DNA of 64,000 nucleotides from UBA668 sp041394605 (GTDB lineage Bacteria > Actinomycetota > Acidimicrobiia > Acidimicrobiales > Ilumatobacteraceae), in assembly GCA_041394605.1 (NCBI GenBank), contig JAWKHX010000007.1, forward strand, positions 186,001 through 250,000, written 5' to 3'. The position numbers were made by a program, and so were the translations under genes. Positions 63,922-64,000 of the stretch are shown one piece after another. The notes under the pieces were generated by a model. The model had not been told where the DNA came from. It was given only the letters and a program-made list of their open reading frames with translations, and did no database searches. Position 1 is the stretch's first letter. Each line of letters starts with the position of its first letter.

Positions 63922-64000
63922 ATGCCCGTGCCCCGTCTTCGCCGCCCGTCCCGCGCCACCGTGCAGGCGTTCGGCGGCGGCCTGCTGGTGGCGCTGGCCC
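63922..64000 (+). CDS. Start of a membrane protein, cut by window end
   Basis: From ATG 63922 (TAGCGT nine bases upstream) the frame reads MPVPRLRRPSRATVQAFGGG, then a hydrophobic stretch to the window edge. This is consistent with the first helix of apolipoprotein N-acyltransferase (Lnt), but 26 residues do not suffice to decide. Confidence 0.5.
   Translation, partial: MPVPRLRRPSRATVQAFGGGLLVALA

Overview
The window is GC-rich (roughly 70%), gene-dense bacterial DNA with short gaps and many ATGA/GTGA stop-start overlaps. A WhiB regulator beside a PdtaS-type histidine kinase, DUF3090 with an SCO1664-type protein, DUF3107, class E sortases, HelD, a PopR/ClgR-type regulator and an ArsA/Get3-like ATPase pair point to Actinomycetota. 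A complete System I cytochrome c maturation operon, missing from most textbook actinobacteria, and very frequent leaderless starts suit a deep lineage such as Acidimicrobiia. I infer this from gene content, not from a marker-gene tree.

Layout. 1-3.1 kb: a lipoprotein and an MttB-family methyltransferase, divergent from a Rieske oxygenase (quaternary-amine type). 3.0-5.6 kb: family 5 uracil-DNA glycosylase and a phosphatase/DUF3090/kinase-like trio. 5.7-12.1 kb: proteolysis, with Lon, a VapBC pair, two ClpP subunits and a PopR-like activator, plus a perfect PopR-type operator. 12.1-14.1 kb: a four-gene TetR/DUF393/membrane-protein operon with a striking operator. 14.2-22.9 kb: electron transfer flavoprotein, lipid kinase, GDPD, whiB1-pdtaS, two ArsA-like ATPases, rmlA and DUF3107. 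23-34.5 kb: an MFS transporter with an acidic repeat tail, a GlxA-type regulator with a DJ-1 enzyme, an Fe-S-sensor-like regulator divergent from mrp, a surface protein with a sortase-like signal, several methyltransferases, a molybdenum enzyme and a SixA-like phosphatase. 34.5-41.4 kb: a small membrane protein and the ccmABCDEFGHI operon. 41.5-55.2 kb: sortase, TetR, Lhr helicase, the glycyl radical enzyme YjjI with its activase YjjW, a secreted DUF4185 protein, a helicase and a DtxR regulator. 55.3-58.4 kb: HelD and an XRE/nucleotidyltransferase pair behind nested palindromes. 58.4-64 kb: lipoprotein, SDR, tandem hairpins, hemE-hemH-hemY, a lipoprotein sortase and a partial gene.

Two themes recur. 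(1) Many starts lack a Shine-Dalgarno sequence and carry a TANNNT hexamer 6-10 nt upstream of ATG/GTG, which indicates leaderless transcription; this helped choose starts. (2) About a dozen genes carry single-base indels, often in G or C runs and concentrated at 23.0-24.2 and 33.5-37.9 kb. Domain content continues in the next frame each time and neighbouring stop-start overlaps are intact, so I read these as sequence or assembly errors rather than true decay. They are typed as pseudogene only to flag the broken frames.

Functionally, heme synthesis (hemE, hemH, hemY) and heme attachment (ccm) sit in one window with etfAB and an Fe-S carrier, so respiratory cofactor metabolism is the largest theme. 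Regulated proteolysis (Lon, ClpP pair, PopR, VapBC) is the second.
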